18,432 nucleotides of DNA. Origin: JANQTF01 sp036835375. Its GTDB lineage: Bacteria > Bacteroidota > Bacteroidia > J057. The notes under the pieces were generated by a model. The model was given only the letters and a program-made list of their open reading frames with translations, was not told where the DNA came from and ran no database searches. Positions 8,048 through 15,543 of this stretch are shown here, in pieces. Each line of letters begins with the position of its first letter. Within the stretch, counting starts at the first letter, position 1. A program made the position numbers and the translations under genes. The stretch covers positions 1 to 18,432 of the forward strand of contig DAITMB010000102.1 of the NCBI GenBank assembly GCA_036835375.1. The letters run 5' to 3'.

Positions 8048-9001
8048 ATGGCATCTCGCAAGCTTAATAAGAACAGGCTCATCATCGGCGGTCTTCTGTT
8101 GTTGACAGTTATCGCGTTCCTTCTGATCCATTTCTTCGGAAATTCTTCTCCAAGAATGACCGGGGACTTGAACGCAGACAATCTCACCACGGAAATCATG
8201 GAATTAGAAAGCTCCATCATCGAAATGGAGCTGGTGTTTGATCAAAAGGACTTGGAGCTTGGCCAAAAGGAGCGTCTTCTTGAGGAAAAATACGATGAAA
8301 TCAACATCCTCACCCAGCGTCTCGAAGAGTTGGAGCGACAAGGGAAAGTGGATAAAGCGGTGATCCAGCAGCTTCGCAACCAGATTACCGAAGCAAAAGG
8401 CAAGCTGCTCGACACTTACAAAAAGGAAGTGGACATTCTTGTGGTGGATAATTCCCGACTCACCCGGGTCGTGGACTCGATCTACATCGTGCTTGACTCC
8501 ACTGAATCCATGATCAGCACAGTCGTCGCCCAAAACGCTGAGCTCAACTCCCAGGTGCAACGCTGCCGCGACGGAGAGCCCGTTCCCGTGTCCCTCAAGC
8601 AGGGACTTTTTGCTGAAAACATCCGATTTCTCATCAAAAAGACTGGCTCAGACCAATATCAGCCGGGTCCATTTAAGTCTTCAGAGATCGACAACATCCG
8701 CATTGAATTTGACCTCGTGGGATACGGATCTACGCCGATCGGCACCCGCTATCTCTACCTCGTGGTGGCAGACCGAGGCGGAAAAGTTTATGAGCCGACC
8801 GGAACCGGCGGTAGATGGGTATATCAAGGGGTGGACAAGGCTTTCTCCCTGCGAATCAACTCTGAATATCGCGGCGAAAAGCAATCTCTTTCGCAGATTT
8901 TCCAGCTCGGACCCGGTCAAAAATTTACCCTCGGACAAAACAGGCTCCAAATATTTGTCGATGACAAAATGATCGGGGAAGCTACCCTGTTCATTATTTG
9001 A
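8048..9001 (+). CDS. Membrane-anchored coiled-coil protein with C-terminal beta domain, function unknown
   Basis: A 317-residue protein with a basic N-terminal tip (MASRKLNKNR), one membrane span at about 11-30, a long charged heptad-rich coiled coil at about 45-170, and a C-terminal beta-rich domain at about 185-317 (alternating strands such as RYLYLVVADRG and RLQIFVDDKM). The layout predicts an inner-membrane anchor with the coiled coil and beta domain in the periplasm. Similar Bacteroidota proteins are often mislabelled as chromosome-partitioning proteins because of the coiled coil; nothing here supports such a role. The frame is open from an ATG at 7922, but that adds 42 polar residues before the span, so the ATG at 8048 is preferred. 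It starts a run of four genes in the same direction. No family could be named with confidence. Confidence 0.82.
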   Translation: MASRKLNKNRLIIGGLLLLTVIAFLLIHFFGNSSPRMTGDLNADNLTTEIMELESSIIEMELVFDQKDLELGQKERLLEEKYDEINILTQRLEELERQGKVDKAVIQQLRNQITEAKGKLLDTYKKEVDILVVDNSRLTRVVDSIYIVLDSTESMISTVVAQNAELNSQVQRCRDGEPVPVSLKQGLFAENIRFLIKKTGSDQYQPGPFKSSEIDNIRIEFDLVGYGSTPIGTRYLYLVVADRGGKVYEPTGTGGRWVYQGVDKAFSLRINSEYRGEKQSLSQIFQLGPGQKFTLGQNRLQIFVDDKMIGEATLFII

Positions 9002-9115
9002 TTTGCCCTAGCGCCTCGTCCGATTTATGGTTGGAGCTAATGCCACAAGGCCTTTCATTGAAAAAAGTCATTGCGTTTCTGGAATTTTCTCATGAGAATG
9101 GGCTTACTTCTTCAC

Positions 9116-9123
9116 TAATTTTG
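9116..9123 (+). promoter_or_regulatory. Bacteroidota -7 promoter element (TAATTTTG)
   Basis: Exact match to TAnnTTTG, ending 20 bp before the ATG at 9144 in the 142-bp gap after the coiled-coil gene. It implies a leader of about 15 bases and a separate transcript for the next gene. No clear TTG upstream element was found at the expected spacing. Confidence 0.5.
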
Positions 9124-9143
9124 TGGAGATGAGCTGGAGTCCC

Positions 9144-10088
9144 ATGAAACGTACCATTTTTTTCCTGATCCTTCTCCCCGTACTGGTGCTACTGGGGTGG
9201 AGATGGGTGGCACAGGTGTTTACTCCCTCCCCTGTCATTACTGATTCTCCCACGCTGTCCAATATGGCCGATGACCGAGAGGGTACCGACCGTCTGCGCA
9301 GCTACCTCACTGTCATTGAAGGGACTTGGGTCAATGAAGGCTATGCCAGGGGCGTAGAAGACGGCGAGATTCTCCGAGAGCGTCAGGCAGACCTCAGCCT
9401 TCAAATCGATGCAAACAGGGTGCTGGGCGATCGTGCGCTGATTGTGGTGAGCGAATACTGCCAACCCGGACAAGCCGAATATTTGCACTTTTCGCTGGTA
9501 TTCAATCATCTGGAGCTCGTAGGCGCAAGTGCAGCTGGTTGTGTGTTTGATATTCCCCAGATAGAGTCTATGGAGATCAAGTGGGTGGAAGATGAGGGTG
9601 ACACCATTTTGATCTATGAAGCGCGGGAAGCTGAGTACCAAAATTTTCAGATGGAGCGCTTGGTCCGCCAGAAGCAGACATTGGCCCAGCCGAGCGACTG
9701 GCATTGCGGCCTCCAGGCCTACCTGAACGACTTGTTGCGCAGCGGCCAATACGAAATCTATGATGCACAAGGAACCATCGTCTCCCCCGAAGAGGCATTT
9801 GGTGTCCGAGCATTGGAAGAGGAGGTGTCGTTTTTTGAGTCGTACAGCTACTTTTGGCCAGGCTATGAAGAGCTCTGCGTGCGCTCCGACCAAGAAGTTG
9901 TAGTCCTTGGCGGCACCTATCCCGGAGCCGAAACCCGTATTCTGGCCATTGAGTGGGGCGTCAACGAAATCCGGCTCTTCGAAACTTCTGTGCGCAACAC
10001 TTCCCAAGACGGCGCCTACCCGCTTCAAAAAGGTGAACTGGCTTATCTGGTCGTGCCTTTTCGGGTCCAAGGCGACCCCGATCTTTGA
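9144..10088 (+). CDS. Hypothetical membrane-anchored or secreted protein
   Basis: A 314-residue protein I do not recognise. Residues 1-20 (MKRTIFFLILLPVLVLLGWR) form a signal anchor or signal peptide without a lipobox cysteine, so the rest should be periplasmic. At 58-61 the string IEGTW is followed by alternating hydrophobic strands to about 160, which recalls the start of a lipocalin or calycin-like barrel; this is only a resemblance. Four cysteines (106, 133, 188, 245) could form two disulfides. The C-terminal half is acidic and aromatic (FFESYSYFWPGYEELC), and contains VVVLGGTYPGAETRI. The ATG at 9144 is preferred over an in-frame GTG at 9123, because that GTG lies inside the -7 element and the ATG starts the hydrophobic segment. 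GGAG lies four bases before the ATG. Confidence 0.78.
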   Translation: MKRTIFFLILLPVLVLLGWRWVAQVFTPSPVITDSPTLSNMADDREGTDRLRSYLTVIEGTWVNEGYARGVEDGEILRERQADLSLQIDANRVLGDRALIVVSEYCQPGQAEYLHFSLVFNHLELVGASAAGCVFDIPQIESMEIKWVEDEGDTILIYEAREAEYQNFQMERLVRQKQTLAQPSDWHCGLQAYLNDLLRSGQYEIYDAQGTIVSPEEAFGVRALEEEVSFFESYSYFWPGYEELCVRSDQEVVVLGGTYPGAETRILAIEWGVNEIRLFETSVRNTSQDGAYPLQKGELAYLVVPFRVQGDPDL

Positions 10089-10156
10089 GCCATTCATCTT
10101 GAGCGTTCTTCCTTCCACTCATTCTTTTTGTTTCACCTTTCCTCCCAAATATCAAT

Positions 10157-11050
10157 ATGAGCGCCTTCCAACAAATCCTTATCGGACTGGATCTCAGCAG
10201 CCTGGATAAGCAATTGCTCGAGCATCTTCCGCTCTACGCCGGAGGACAGCCTACACCAAAGCTTCACTTTGTGCATGTGTGCTATGAATTTCAACTTCCC
10301 ATTCTGGTTGGAAATCGGTACACCCGAAGCATTCAGGACAGACAACCTGGCCTCGACCGATTCCAAGACGAGATGCAAGAAACCGTTCGCCCGTTTTTGA
10401 ATCTGGACCACTTCGATACGGAATTTCAAGTGTTGGAGGGAAATATTACCCGCCAACTGCTCCAATATTCCGAAGATCACAACATCGATCTCACGATCAT
10501 GGGCCTGAAAAAGCATGCAGCCGGGGCAGGCGTCGCCTCCCATCGCTTTTTGCGTGGGGCCAAAGGCTCTGTGCTCTTTGTCACTGAGGACAAACCCGCT
10601 GCCCTGCATCATGTCGTGATTGCCACGGACTTTTCGGAATACTCAGTGTCCACCATTCGGCAAAGCTTGGCCTTCCTCAGAGAGCAGCCCAGCCTCCCCC
10701 GCGTTCACTTTGTGAATGTGTATGATGTGCCGACTGACATGGCTTACCGCATCAGTCGTACCGAAAATCAATTTGCGGCCATCATTCGGGAAAATGTCGA
10801 GTCGATCGTGCCAGACTTTCTGGCAAAATTTGATCTGACTGGAATTTCTCATGAATTTCATCTGGTAGAAAACACAGCTTACAACACCGCTCAGCACCTG
10901 ATGGAGCAATGCCGAAAACACAATGCAGATCTCCTCGTGATCGGTGCCAGCGGACACTCCTATGTGTCTGCACTACTTCTGGGGAGCGTTGCCGAGCGCG
11001 TTTTGCGCTACAACAAGGATTTTCCACTCCTCATCATGCGGCCTTCGTGA
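10157..11050 (+). CDS. Universal stress protein, tandem UspA domains (copy 1)
   Basis: A 297-residue cytoplasmic protein made of two Usp domains (about 1-140 and 150-297), a usual form in Bacteroidota. Usp proteins help survival under starvation, oxidative or energy stress; the ATP-binding kind carry G-2X-G-9X-G(S/T). The second half has this motif exactly (GASG at 274-277, then nine residues, then GS), while the first half (GLKKHAAGAG near 116) does not fit it. This suggests that one nucleotide site per chain is kept. The first strand ILIGLDLSS and the second-half opening VVIATDFSEYS are typical of the fold. The start ATG at 10157 leads straight into the first strand. It is followed 81 bp later by a close paralogue in the same direction, which suggests a tandem duplication. 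The stress signal is not readable from the sequence. Confidence 0.92.
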   Translation: MSAFQQILIGLDLSSLDKQLLEHLPLYAGGQPTPKLHFVHVCYEFQLPILVGNRYTRSIQDRQPGLDRFQDEMQETVRPFLNLDHFDTEFQVLEGNITRQLLQYSEDHNIDLTIMGLKKHAAGAGVASHRFLRGAKGSVLFVTEDKPAALHHVVIATDFSEYSVSTIRQSLAFLREQPSLPRVHFVNVYDVPTDMAYRISRTENQFAAIIRENVESIVPDFLAKFDLTGISHEFHLVENTAYNTAQHLMEQCRKHNADLLVIGASGHSYVSALLLGSVAERVLRYNKDFPLLIMRPS

Positions 11051-11131
11051 CGGTAAAAAAATATTCTGTTTTTTGAAGCTCTTGCTTTTTTAAGATCATT
11101 TTCCCCCTTTTTCAAGCTAACTACACACTGG

Positions 11132-12058
11132 ATGAAACATTATCTGCGATGGATGGTGGGACTCGACTTCAGCGCCATGGACCAAACGGTGATCAGTTAC
11201 ACTTCCTATCTGGCCAATATTTTTCACCCTGAAAAGATCTACTTCATCCATGTCGCAGATGACATGGAGATTCCTCAAGAGCTCAAAGACGCCTTTCCAG
11301 AGTTTCGGCAGCCTCGTGATGAGGTGCTCAAGGCAGAAATGCAGGCGCAGGTTTCGGAAGCCTTATCTCCCTCCGAAGGACTCCAACTAGATTTTAAGGT
11401 AGTGGAAGGCTCTCCCCAAACCGAGTTTCTTCGCTGGGCCAAAATCAAGGACGCCGACCTGCTCATCCTGGGACGTAAGAAAGAAATCGATGGCGGCGGG
11501 CTGATTCCTACTCAGATCGCCAGAAAAGCGCTGAGCTCCGTCCTCTTTGTCCCAGAAGCACCTCGCCATCAGTTGAAAAATATTTGGGTGTCCACTGACT
11601 TTTCGCCTCACTCTGCCCAAGCCCTGTTCCAGGCCATGAGCATGGCTCAAGAAGCCTCACAGGAGACCAATGTGTATGTACAGCACGTGTATGAGGTCCC
11701 ATCCGGCTACTACAAGACCGGGAAGACCGAGGAAAAATTTGCTCAAATCATGCTCGGTTTTGCTGAAAAACGCTACCAACAATTTTTAGAAAGCATTCCT
11801 GGCAGCCACTATTCATGCAAACCAGTGTTTTCATATGACCCCTACAAAACCTCGCCAGCCAAGCTCATCCTGGAAAAAGCCCGAGCACGGGAGAGCGATT
11901 TGATTGTATTGGGCGCCAGAGGCCGCAACATTGTGACTGCCTTGCTCTTGGGGAGTGTCGCAGAAAAGCTTATTCGGCTCAATTCGGACATTCCCATGCT
12001 CCTCATCAAGCGATCAGATAAGGTGATGGAATTCACGGACTTGATCGACATCTTGTAG
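11132..12058 (+). CDS. Universal stress protein, tandem UspA domains (copy 2)
   Basis: A 308-residue paralogue of the preceding protein with the same two-domain build. The first domain opens MVGLDFSAMD and its ATP loop is degenerate (LGRKKEIDGGG). The second opens IWVSTDFSPHS and has the exact G-2X-G-9X-G(S) motif (GARG, nine residues, GS). Both copies therefore share the same asymmetry, which probably predates the duplication. A short tail (MEFTDLIDIL) extends past the normal Usp end and is absent from copy 1. The upstream gap of 81 bp is very rich in T, with no exact TAnnTTTG element, so it is unclear whether the copy has its own promoter. The gene ends 41 bp before the left direct repeat of the MITE and converges on the small membrane protein gene. 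Confidence 0.92.
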   Translation: MKHYLRWMVGLDFSAMDQTVISYTSYLANIFHPEKIYFIHVADDMEIPQELKDAFPEFRQPRDEVLKAEMQAQVSEALSPSEGLQLDFKVVEGSPQTEFLRWAKIKDADLLILGRKKEIDGGGLIPTQIARKALSSVLFVPEAPRHQLKNIWVSTDFSPHSAQALFQAMSMAQEASQETNVYVQHVYEVPSGYYKTGKTEEKFAQIMLGFAEKRYQQFLESIPGSHYSCKPVFSYDPYKTSPAKLILEKARARESDLIVLGARGRNIVTALLLGSVAEKLIRLNSDIPMLLIKRSDKVMEFTDLIDIL

Positions 12059-12099
12059 CACAACCTAGCAGCAAGATCGATACGGACTTCTTAGCATAA

Positions 12100-12107
12100 A
12101 GAAATTC
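12100..12107 (+). repeat. Left target-site duplication (AGAAATTC)
   Basis: Eight-base direct repeat bordering the palindromic element, identical to 12207-12214. The pair fits a target duplication made on insertion. Confidence 0.75.
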
Positions 12108-12206
12108 GGTTCTCTGACAAAAATGGCGGAAAACTCGTGCTCTAACCCTCATAAGGGTAAGGAAACCCTTATGAGGGTTAGTATGCGCCAAAATTGTCAG
12201 AGAACT
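12108..12206. mobile_element. 99-bp MITE with ISL3-like inverted repeats
   Basis: Terminal inverted repeats at 12108-12128 and 12186-12206 agree at 17 of 21 positions; they begin GGTTCTCTGACAA on the left and, read inward from the right, AGTTCTCTGACAA. Inside lies a second, perfect 17-bp hairpin (12142-12158 with 12165-12181, loop of six). The element is flanked by identical 8-bp repeats. From family knowledge, ISL3 elements make 8-bp duplications and have ends of the GGYTCT...CAAA kind, so an ISL3 transposase acting in trans is the best guess. There is no coding capacity. It sits between two convergent genes, with its right duplication touching the stop codon of the small membrane protein gene, and could also act as an imperfect bidirectional terminator, although no T-run follows. 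Confidence 0.75.
12142..12181. repeat. Perfect 17-bp inverted repeat, 6-base loop
   Basis: Arms 12142-12158 and 12165-12181 are exact reverse complements around AAGGAA. This is the core of the MITE. A strong hairpin is expected in RNA from either strand. Confidence 0.9.
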
Positions 12207-12214
12207 AGAAATTC
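12207..12214 (+). repeat. Right target-site duplication (AGAAATTC)
   Basis: Identical to 12100-12107. It abuts the complement of the TAG stop codon at 12215-12217, so the insertion left the neighbouring coding sequence intact. Confidence 0.75.
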
Positions 12215-12592
12215 CTATTTCCCTTGCAAATATTTGCGAACCCGGGCGTTCATCTGCTCAGGGCTTTCCTCTGGCATTGGTTTGCTGCGACGAAGCTTTT
12301 GCTTTGCAGGAAGGTCTTGGCGTGTTTCAGGTCGAGCTGAGTACGTCGTGGGGGCAGGATCGCGCTCCACTTGTTCTGCTCGAATACTGGAAGGAATGCG
12401 CTGTTGAGGTGCTGCAACGGGCGCTTCAGCAGTAGTTTCTTTTGTTACCTCAGAAGAAGACGAAGCATCACCGCTGGGCAGGGAGCTAAGCACGATCACC
12501 AAAATGATGAACCCAACCAGAAGCAGTCCCCCTTTGGTCAACCGATCTCCTACTTTTTCCATTTTGTCTGAGCTTAGTTGGACCAGCGCCAT
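12215..12592 (-). CDS. Small single-span membrane protein, function unknown
   Basis: A 125-residue protein with one strong membrane span at about 21-38 (GGLLLVGFIILVIVLSSLP) and a polar tail of about 85 residues rich in Ser, Thr, Pro, Glu and Arg (for example TTAEAPVAAP), with a basic stretch near 98-104. The tail looks disordered. It reads in the same direction as the PBP gene and starts 125 bp downstream of its stop, so read-through from that gene is possible. Starts at 12640 (TTG), 12592 (ATG) and 12562 (ATG) are open; 12592 is chosen because a near-match -7 element (CAACTTTG, complement of 12610-12617, one mismatch) lies just ahead. The 12562 start would give 115 residues and remains possible. 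Its position after a PBP hints at a cell-wall link, but this is only context. Confidence 0.6.
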   Translation of the reverse strand: MALVQLSSDKMEKVGDRLTKGGLLLVGFIILVIVLSSLPSGDASSSSEVTKETTAEAPVAAPQQRIPSSIRAEQVERDPAPTTYSARPETRQDLPAKQKLRRSKPMPEESPEQMNARVRKYLQGK

Positions 12593-12717
12593 CACCAGCA
12601 CTAGCAGCTCAAAGTTGCAATATTTTCGCCTTTCTGACAAAAACCGGTATGGCGACTTCGCTCGACTATCTCACCCTGCCAATCCGATCACAGCAACAGC
12701 CATAGATTCGGAGGGAC

Positions 12718-15081
12718 TTACTCGAAGGAATTAAAATCATCAGAGCTGGGGAGCTTAGGGCCCGAAGGTCCATCGTCTTTGCGGTTCACGCAATTAAAAT
12801 CGACGCCGTAGCCGTCAGGGCGGCGAAATGGATCTTGGGGAAGGGCAATTCTAGCGTCTCCATAGACGCCTTTCATGTACATGGCCCAGATCGGCAGCGC
12901 CATGTTTGCCCCCTGGCCATACGTGATGCTTTGGAAACGAATACGGCGGTCTTGCCCACCGACCCACACGCCCGTGACCAAGTTTGGCGTGATGCCCATG
13001 AACCAGCCGTCAGACTGGTTTTGGGTAGTCCCGGTTTTTCCTCCAATCTCTTGATTGAATTTGAACTTATAGCGAAGCCTCCGTCCTGTGCCCAGATCCA
13101 CTACCCCTTGAAGCAGCTTGACAATGGTATAGGCTGTCTGCTCATTCAAGACTTTTTGGGCGACCGTTTCTGCTTCAAAAAGGATCTTTCCGTTGCGGTC
13201 TTCAATCCGTGTGACCATTACGGGATTGATCCTTGTGCCTAAGTTGGCAAAGGTAGAATATGACTTGGTGAGCTCCAGCACACTGAGATCTGTGGTACCC
13301 AGCGCGAGAGAATGAACCTCGTCGAGGGGAGATTCAATGCCGACTTTCCTGGAGAAATCCGCGACGGCCTTGGGCGAAATCGCATCGATGAGGCGTGCTG
13401 TGACCACGTTGAGCGAATGGGCCAACCCATAGCGGAGGGTCACGTTGCCTCCGACTTCGCCACCTGAGTTCACGGGCTTCCAAGTCTGGCCTGTGGGGAG
13501 GGTGATCGTCACCGGCTGGTTCGGGTAAAGTTGGCAGGGGCTATACCCTTGCTCAATGGCTGCGCCATAGACAAAGGGCTTGAAGGTGGATCCCACCTGG
13601 CGCTTGCCGAGCTGCACGTGGTCGTATTTGAAGAATCCAAAATCGATCCCCCCGACCCATGCTTTGACATGCCCATTGTTGGGATCCAGCGATACCATCC
13701 CTGTCTCCAGATAGCGAGCATAATAGCGCAAAGAATCCATGGGCGTCATGACCGTGTCCCTGGGACCGTTCCAGCTAAAGATCGTCATCGGCACGGCTTG
13801 GCGAAATTCCGCCTCCAACTCTTCTTCGGTCTTGCCAAAGCTTTTTCCACGCACCCAGCGGGCAGATTGCCGCTTGAGATCCAGCAGCAACGAAGGGTCT
13901 CGTTTAAAAATTCGTTCCCCACGGGTTTCTACCCGATCAAAGTCTCGCTGCAACTCCCGCATGTGGTCGCGAACGGCCGTCTCGGCATGTGCCTGCATTC
14001 GTGAGTCGATGGTCGTGTACACCCGCAGTCCATCAGCATAAAGATTGTACCCATTTTCTGCACACCAGGCATTGAGCCATTTTCTCACTTCTTCCCGAAA
14101 ATACGGTGCCATTCCCTTGATATGCTCTTGCTCTTGGCGAGCCAGGCCCAAGTCCAGCGGAATGGCCATAAGGCTATCAACATTGTCTTTTTGAGGATCT
14201 AAAAAACCATACTTGACCATTTGGCCAATCACGACATTTCGCCGACCCAGTGCATTTTCTGGCTTCCGGAAAGGATTATACACTCCTTGTCCCTTGAGCA
14301 TGCCGACCAATAGGGCAGATTCTTCGACATTGAGATCGCGGGCTGATTTGTCAAACAAGCGATTCGCAGAGGTCTCGATCCCGTAGGCATCTCCATAAAT
14401 ATTGACCGTATTCAGGTAGGCTTCCATGATCTCTTGCTTGGTGAACCTTCGCTCCAGGATAGCAGAGACCAAATACTCTTTAAGTTTTCGCACGACAGTG
14501 CCGTCATTACCTACATCTTGGTAGAGATTCCGGACGAGCTGCATGGTGATGGTGGATCCTCCACGAATTTCGTTGCCGGTGAGAAAGGCAAATGCAATGG
14601 AGAAAAAGGACTTGGGATCAATCCCGGCATGGCTGTAATAGCGAGCGTCTTCCGCCGCAATGAGCGCATTGACCACGTGCGGAGATACATCGTTGAGCTT
14701 GAGATTGACCCGGTTTTCCTGAGAATAGAATTTCTGTAGGACGAGCCCATCTGCCGAAATCAACTGCGTAGAAAGGTCTGACTCGGGGTTTTCGATCAGG
14801 GCCATGGGCGGCAAATCGAAGGAGAGCACCAGCATGATCACCAAAAACACGAGGACTCCTAGCGCCACCATTCCGAGAAAAATCCTCCGAGACCACTTGA
14901 ACGGATCATTTGGCGAGGGAGGGGTAGCTGCATCAGAAGAGTAATAGCCTGTGGGAGGGCCCGAAGGAGTGGTCTCCTGGGTGGATTCCGTACTAGGCTC
15001 CACGTGGCCTGCCGGCTTGGAAGAAGCGCCTACGATGGCTTCCTCAGCAAATCGATCGAAATCGTTGGGATCTTGGCTCAT
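12718..15081 (-). CDS. mrcA: Class A penicillin-binding protein (PBP1A-like transglycosylase/transpeptidase)
   Basis: A 787-residue bifunctional peptidoglycan synthase anchored in the inner membrane. A Ser/Thr/Pro-rich cytoplasmic tail (1-62) precedes one span (about 66-88). The GT51 domain follows with catalytic E144 in AAEDARYYSHAGID, then GGSTITMQ (174-181) and RRFTKQEIMEAYLN (211-224). The transpeptidase domain has nucleophile S498 in STFK, SLN at 556-558 and KTGTT at 682-686. All catalytic residues are present and the length is normal for the family. ATG at 15081 (MSQDPNDF) is preferred over the open frame extending to 15186, because a -7 element lies between them. The C-terminus is a short acidic tail (SSDDFNSFE). 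It is divergent from the J-protein pair. The symbol follows the E. coli PBP1a gene; the local name could differ. Confidence 0.94.
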   Translation of the reverse strand: MSQDPNDFDRFAEEAIVGASSKPAGHVEPSTESTQETTPSGPPTGYYSSDAATPPSPNDPFKWSRRIFLGMVALGVLVFLVIMLVLSFDLPPMALIENPESDLSTQLISADGLVLQKFYSQENRVNLKLNDVSPHVVNALIAAEDARYYSHAGIDPKSFFSIAFAFLTGNEIRGGSTITMQLVRNLYQDVGNDGTVVRKLKEYLVSAILERRFTKQEIMEAYLNTVNIYGDAYGIETSANRLFDKSARDLNVEESALLVGMLKGQGVYNPFRKPENALGRRNVVIGQMVKYGFLDPQKDNVDSLMAIPLDLGLARQEQEHIKGMAPYFREEVRKWLNAWCAENGYNLYADGLRVYTTIDSRMQAHAETAVRDHMRELQRDFDRVETRGERIFKRDPSLLLDLKRQSARWVRGKSFGKTEEELEAEFRQAVPMTIFSWNGPRDTVMTPMDSLRYYARYLETGMVSLDPNNGHVKAWVGGIDFGFFKYDHVQLGKRQVGSTFKPFVYGAAIEQGYSPCQLYPNQPVTITLPTGQTWKPVNSGGEVGGNVTLRYGLAHSLNVVTARLIDAISPKAVADFSRKVGIESPLDEVHSLALGTTDLSVLELTKSYSTFANLGTRINPVMVTRIEDRNGKILFEAETVAQKVLNEQTAYTIVKLLQGVVDLGTGRRLRYKFKFNQEIGGKTGTTQNQSDGWFMGITPNLVTGVWVGGQDRRIRFQSITYGQGANMALPIWAMYMKGVYGDARIALPQDPFRRPDGYGVDFNCVNRKDDGPSGPKLPSSDDFNSFE

Positions 15082-15109
15082 ACTGCCGATAAATTCTGGG
15101 GACTTACAA

Positions 15110-15117
15110 CAAATGTA
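15110..15117 (-). promoter_or_regulatory. Bacteroidota -7 promoter element for the PBP gene (TACATTTG)
   Basis: On the minus strand this is an exact TAnnTTTG match, 28 bp ahead of the ATG at 15081. It implies a leader of roughly 20-25 bases and supports that start over upstream ones. No TTG element is seen at the usual upstream spacing. Confidence 0.55.
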
Positions 15118-15473
15118 GTAGTTCTGGTGCGCTGTGCCTGAAATCACTCTATGCCATCGGCCGAACGAATGGGAAGCTGGTTTCAAGCCTTTGACTCAGA
15201 AATCAACTGAGAGCAAGATCGAAATATGCACTGCGATGATTTCTCCCTGAAGGACCTCAGACAAAGATACAGGGAAGTTGCCAAAAAAAATGCCTCTTTG
15301 GGATCCGTCCAACATATGCGTCCCAGTTTACTCAAGATCTGTAGGCATTCCTCAAGGATTTGAAAGACTGGGTAGAGGTCATGGCTCAGACATTGCGAGA
15401 TTTGATCGTTGAATCTTCGCGCCGAACTGAATGGGGGCCGAACAGAGATCGCTATGATGTGTTAGAATTGAAA

Positions 15474-15485
15474 GGAAAATTTTCC
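15474..15485. promoter_or_regulatory. Perfect 12-bp palindrome (GGAAAATTTTCC), possible operator
   Basis: The site lies 58 bp before the ATG of the first J-domain gene and just upstream of a weak -7-like sequence. Symmetry and position suit a dimeric repressor site, but a chance AT-rich palindrome is also plausible. Confidence 0.25.
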
Positions 15486-15543
15486 AAGAGAATGCGTACC
15501 TTTTGGAAGAGTAGAAAAACATACATGAAGATCTCGGCTCGAT

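Larger units (their letters stand above)
15082..15543. other. Divergent intergenic region between the PBP and J-protein genes
   Basis: About 460 bp without a convincing gene. An open frame from a TTG at 15360 overlaps the J-protein start and has no recognisable features. The region holds the PBP -7 element (15110-15117), a perfect 12-bp palindrome at 15474-15485, and a near -7 match TACCTTTTG (15497-15505, one extra T) about 40 bp before the first J-protein ATG. No terminator or structured RNA was recognised. Confidence 0.55.

Noticed and set aside
11065..11100. T-rich stretch with a 4-bp stem between the two Usp genes, considered as a terminator
   Set aside because: The stem is too short to be convincing.
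12633..12643. TCTGACAAAAA, an 11-base match to the left end of the MITE
   Set aside because: No partner inverted repeat or target duplication is found around it, so a second element is not supported; chance or a very old remnant.
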